From NCBI GenBank assembly GCA_016867695.1, contig VGIY01000132.1, forward strand, positions 1 through 7,152: 7,152 nucleotides of DNA, written 5' to 3'. This DNA is from Candidatus Eiseniibacteriota bacterium. GTDB lineage: Bacteria; Eisenbacteria; RBG-16-71-46; CAIMUX01; WJJG01. Below are positions 4,996-7,152 of the stretch, in pieces. A model generated the notes under the pieces. The model did not search any database, was not told the origin of the DNA, and worked only from the letters and a program-made list of their open reading frames with translations. Position 1 is the first letter of the stretch. Each line of letters opens with the position of its first letter. The translations under genes were made by a program, and so were the position numbers.

Positions 4996-6213
4996 ATGAT
5001 GCCCGCGCCCGATCAGACCGGCGCTTCGCCGCGCGAGATCTCCCTCTATGTCCACATTCCCTACTGCCACTACAAGTGCCGCTACTGCAGCTTCTACAGC
5101 CTGCGTGGCGAGGGACCGGATTACGACGCCTACCTCGACGCCCTGGCCGTCGAATGGCGCCTCGTGCGCGACGAGGAGTGCCTGGACGACCCGGCCGTGC
5201 GCGTCGCCAGCGTCTACATCGGCGGGGGGACACCGTCGGTCCTGGGGAGCGAGCGCCTTCGCCGCCTCCACCGGATCCTGCGCGACGGCCCCGCGTGGGG
5301 CGAGCCCTGCGAGGTCACCCTCGAGGTGAACCCCGAGAGCGTCACCGAGGAGCTGATCGGCGGCGCGCTGGCCGCCGGCTACAACCGCGTCAACGTCGGC
5401 GCGCAGAGCTTCCGGGACGACGACCTCGCCCTGCTCGGGCGGGAGAGCAGCGGGGAGCGCGTCCGCCGGGCGATCGCCGACACGCGCGCGGCGGGCTGCG
5501 TCAACCTTGGCATCGACCTCGTCTTCGGGCTGCCGGGCATGGATCCGGAGAAGTGGCGGGCGAGCCTGCGCGAGGCGCTGCGCTTCGCCCCCGAGCACCT
5601 GTCCTGCTACCTGCTCGCCCCCGAGGAAGAGACGATCCTCCATCAGCTGCTGCACGCCGGGCGGCTCGAGCCGCCGATCGACGAAGCCGCCTTCCTGCAG
5701 TACGAGGCGGCGCGCCTGGCCGCCGGCCAGGCGGGCTACGAGCACTACGAGATCTCCAACTTCTGCAAGCCCGGCTTCCGCTGCCGCCATCACCTCGACA
5801 TCTGGCAGCGCCGCCCCTACTACGGACTCGGGCCCTCGGCGCACTCCTACACCGGCGATGCGCGCTGGTGCACGACGGCGGACATCCATGACTACCTGGC
5901 GCGCCTGCGGGAAGGCCCGCTGCGGCCGGCGCGCCAGCGCCGGCGGCTCGAGGCGGCCGATCACCGGCGCGAGGCGATCCTGCTCGGCTTGCGGCAGGCG
6001 CGGGGCCTGACCTGGGACGAGATCGCCGCCGTCGTCGAGGCCGAGGCGACGGCGCACGTCGAGCGGCGCGCGCGCTTCCTGGCCGGCACCGGCTTCATCG
6101 AGATCGACGAGCAGGGGCTGCGGCTCGCCCCCCGCGCCTTCTTCGTCGCCCACCATGTCTTCGTCGAGCTGCTCGAGGCGGCGGAGAAGGCCACGGCCGG
6201 CCGCGGCGAGTGA
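4996..6213 (+). CDS. hemW: HemW/HemN-like radical SAM protein
   Basis: The protein has 405 residues, slightly longer than typical HemW (about 380). The radical SAM cluster motif is HIPYCHYKCRYCSF with Cys24, Cys28 and Cys31. The position after it is Phe33, where true coproporphyrinogen dehydrogenase HemN has a further Cys, which favours the HemW branch. GGGTPS at 76-81, LEVNPES at 109-115, VNVGAQSF at 132-139 and IDLVFGLPG follow. The C-terminus has the LGLRQARGLTWDEI and GFIEIDEQGLRLAP pattern of the HemW/HemN C-terminal domain. HemW proteins are heme-binding and thought to pass heme to target enzymes; older annotations call them oxygen-independent coproporphyrinogen III oxidases. Two family motifs differ: LGRxH is LGRES (148-151), and the heme-linked HNxxYW is HHLDIW (265-270). 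Starts at 4996 and 4999 (MM) are equivalent; any longer start would run through the tandem repeat. The DUF5916-type gene follows after 23 nt. Confidence 0.88.
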   Translation: MMPAPDQTGASPREISLYVHIPYCHYKCRYCSFYSLRGEGPDYDAYLDALAVEWRLVRDEECLDDPAVRVASVYIGGGTPSVLGSERLRRLHRILRDGPAWGEPCEVTLEVNPESVTEELIGGALAAGYNRVNVGAQSFRDDDLALLGRESSGERVRRAIADTRAAGCVNLGIDLVFGLPGMDPEKWRASLREALRFAPEHLSCYLLAPEEETILHQLLHAGRLEPPIDEAAFLQYEAARLAAGQAGYEHYEISNFCKPGFRCRHHLDIWQRRPYYGLGPSAHSYTGDARWCTTADIHDYLARLREGPLRPARQRRRLEAADHRREAILLGLRQARGLTWDEIAAVVEAEATAHVERRARFLAGTGFIEIDEQGLRLAPRAFFVAHHVFVELLEAAEKATAGRGE

Positions 6214-6220
6214 GCGCAGA

Positions 6221-6228
6221 GGAAGGGG
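6221..6228 (+). promoter_or_regulatory. Ribosome binding site favouring GTG 6237
   Basis: GGAAGGGG lies 8 nt before GTG 6237. The in-frame alternative GTG 6210, which overlaps the hemW stop as GTGA, has no SD of its own and would add nine mostly acidic or small residues before the signal peptide. Confidence 0.55.
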
Positions 6229-6236
6229 CGGACGCT

Positions 6237-7152
6237 GTGGGACTCTCCCCCGCGAGTCGATGGCCGCGCCGCCGATCGCGCCTCGCGCTGCTGCTCGGCG
6301 GGACGCTGCTGATCGGCTTGGTCGGCTGGCCGATCCCCCGGGCGGTCGCGGCGCACGCCCCCGACTTTCTTCCCAACCGCCGGCCGGCAATCGGGGTCGC
6401 GCCCGCCGCGGGGCCGATCGCCATCGACGGCGAACTCGACGACCCGGGCTGGCTGGGCGCAGCGCGCGCCCTCAACTTCTGCGAGCACTCGCCCGGGGAC
6501 CAGGCGCGGCCTCCGGTCGACTCCGAGGCCTGGATCACCTACGACGCCGAGAACCTCTACCTCGCCCTGATCGCCGGCGACGATGCCTCCGCCGTGCGCG
6601 CCGGACTGCGCGACCGCGACGAGATCTGGCGGGACGACTACTTCGGCATCTTCATCGACACCTACGGCGACCATGCCTGGGCCTACGAGCTGTTCGTCAA
6701 CCCCCTGGGCATCCAGGGCGACCTGCGCATGGCGGGCGACGGAAGCGAGGACATCACCTTCGACATCGTCTGGAAGTCGCGCGGCCGCGTGACCCCGCAG
6801 GGTTATCAGGTCGAGATCGCGATACCCTTCTCCAGTTTACGCTTCCCTGATCGTGAGGAGCAGGTCTGGAGAGTCAACTTCTGGCGCGATCACCAGCGCG
6901 AGGTGCGGCGGCGCTACTCCTGGGCGGCCATCTCGCGCGACGATCCCTGCTGGATGTGCCAGTGGGGCACGTTGACCGGCATCCGCGGCATCCGGTCGGG
7001 GGCCAGGATCGATGTGATCGCTGCCGCCGTCGGCCAGCAGGTGGGGGCCCGCCCCGCGGGCGGGGGGCCGACCGCCCCGTTCACCCTCGAGGACCCCGCC
7101 GGCCGGCTGTCGGCCAGTCTCCGCTACGGGCTCTCCTCCTGCTCCTCGGCCG
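6237..7152 (+). CDS. Exported CBM9-like / DUF5916 protein, N-terminal part (3' end outside the window)
   Basis: The frame is open from GTG 6237 to the window edge, giving about 305 residues. The N-terminus is a signal peptide: Arg-rich WPRRRSR (9-15), a hydrophobic core from 16 to about 30, and a probable cut after AVA (36-38). A family 9 carbohydrate-binding-like domain starts near residue 63 with AIDGELDDPGW and continues through ENLYLAL, DEIWRDDYFGIFIDT, YELFVNPLG and VEIAIPFSSLRF. It then enters a region typical of DUF5916 proteins: QVWRVNFWRDHQRE, YSWAAISRD, QWGTLTGI. In that family the rest of the chain (usually several hundred residues) is predicted to be beta-rich and outer-membrane-associated; none of it is in this window. 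Whether it binds sugar is unknown, since the CBM9 fold in this group is known mostly by similarity. The last residues (YGLSSCSSA) fit the family less well, so an error close to the edge is possible. It is probably co-transcribed with hemW. Confidence 0.85.
   Translation, partial: MGLSPASRWPRRRSRLALLLGGTLLIGLVGWPIPRAVAAHAPDFLPNRRPAIGVAPAAGPIAIDGELDDPGWLGAARALNFCEHSPGDQARPPVDSEAWITYDAENLYLALIAGDDASAVRAGLRDRDEIWRDDYFGIFIDTYGDHAWAYELFVNPLGIQGDLRMAGDGSEDITFDIVWKSRGRVTPQGYQVEIAIPFSSLRFPDREEQVWRVNFWRDHQREVRRRYSWAAISRDDPCWMCQWGTLTGIRGIRSGARIDVIAAAVGQQVGARPAGGGPTAPFTLEDPAGRLSASLRYGLSSCSSA

Noticed and set aside
3307..6213. A 968-codon + strand open frame running from the antisense of the NlpC and M24 genes through the repeat into hemW
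   Set aside because: Only the part from 4996 is a recognisable protein. Upstream it is antisense to two well-supported genes and then Arg/Pro/Ser-rich repeat translation; long open frames are expected at this GC content.
3556..6390. A 944-codon - strand open frame joining the M24 peptidase to the antisense of hemW and of the DUF5916-type gene
   Set aside because: The family domain begins at ATG 4761 with a strong SD; everything upstream is antisense to hemW and its neighbour and matches nothing I recognise.

Overview
This is a very GC-rich bacterial window in which almost all bases are coding and start codons follow purine-rich Shine-Dalgarno (SD) sequences. A lipoprotein hydrolase with a lipobox, and a secreted CBM9/DUF5916-type protein of a kind usually found in organisms with an outer membrane, suggest a Gram-negative bacterium. 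Acidobacteriota, Gemmatimonadota, Eisenbacteria-like or myxobacterial relatives would fit. That placement is inferred from gene content and composition only.

Layout. (1) 1-478, + strand: the C-terminal part of an APH/choline-kinase-fold phosphotransferase whose catalytic-loop residues are non-canonical. (2) 564-2234, + strand: a complete formate-tetrahydrofolate ligase (fhs) with a recognisable promoter candidate overlapping the end of gene 1. (3) 4761-2244, - strand: a three-gene set transcribed towards fhs. It runs M24 (Xaa-Pro-type) metallopeptidase, NlpC/P60 lipoprotein overlapping it by 11 nt, then a corA magnesium-channel gene. The corA gene is broken by an internal deletion of about 100 codons plus a frame change. 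Its stop lies 9 bp from the fhs stop, so the two units converge. (4) 4762-4995: a divergent intergenic region. It carries an 11-12 bp tandem repeat array, a small dyad containing a perfect SD followed by a three-codon ORF on the peptidase side, and a promoter candidate that would make hemW leaderless. (5) 4996-6213, + strand: a HemW/HemN-like radical SAM protein. (6) 6237 to the window end, + strand: the start of an exported CBM9-DUF5916 protein, 23 nt after hemW and probably co-transcribed with it.

The genes are mostly core metabolism and envelope functions: one-carbon folate metabolism, peptide and peptidoglycan hydrolysis, magnesium transport, heme handling and a surface protein. I see no mobile element, CRISPR array, RNA gene or defence system, and no convincing undescribed system. 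The points most worth checking are the broken corA, the tandem array between the divergent genes, and the altered key residues in the phosphotransferase fragment, the ligase and the HemW-like protein.
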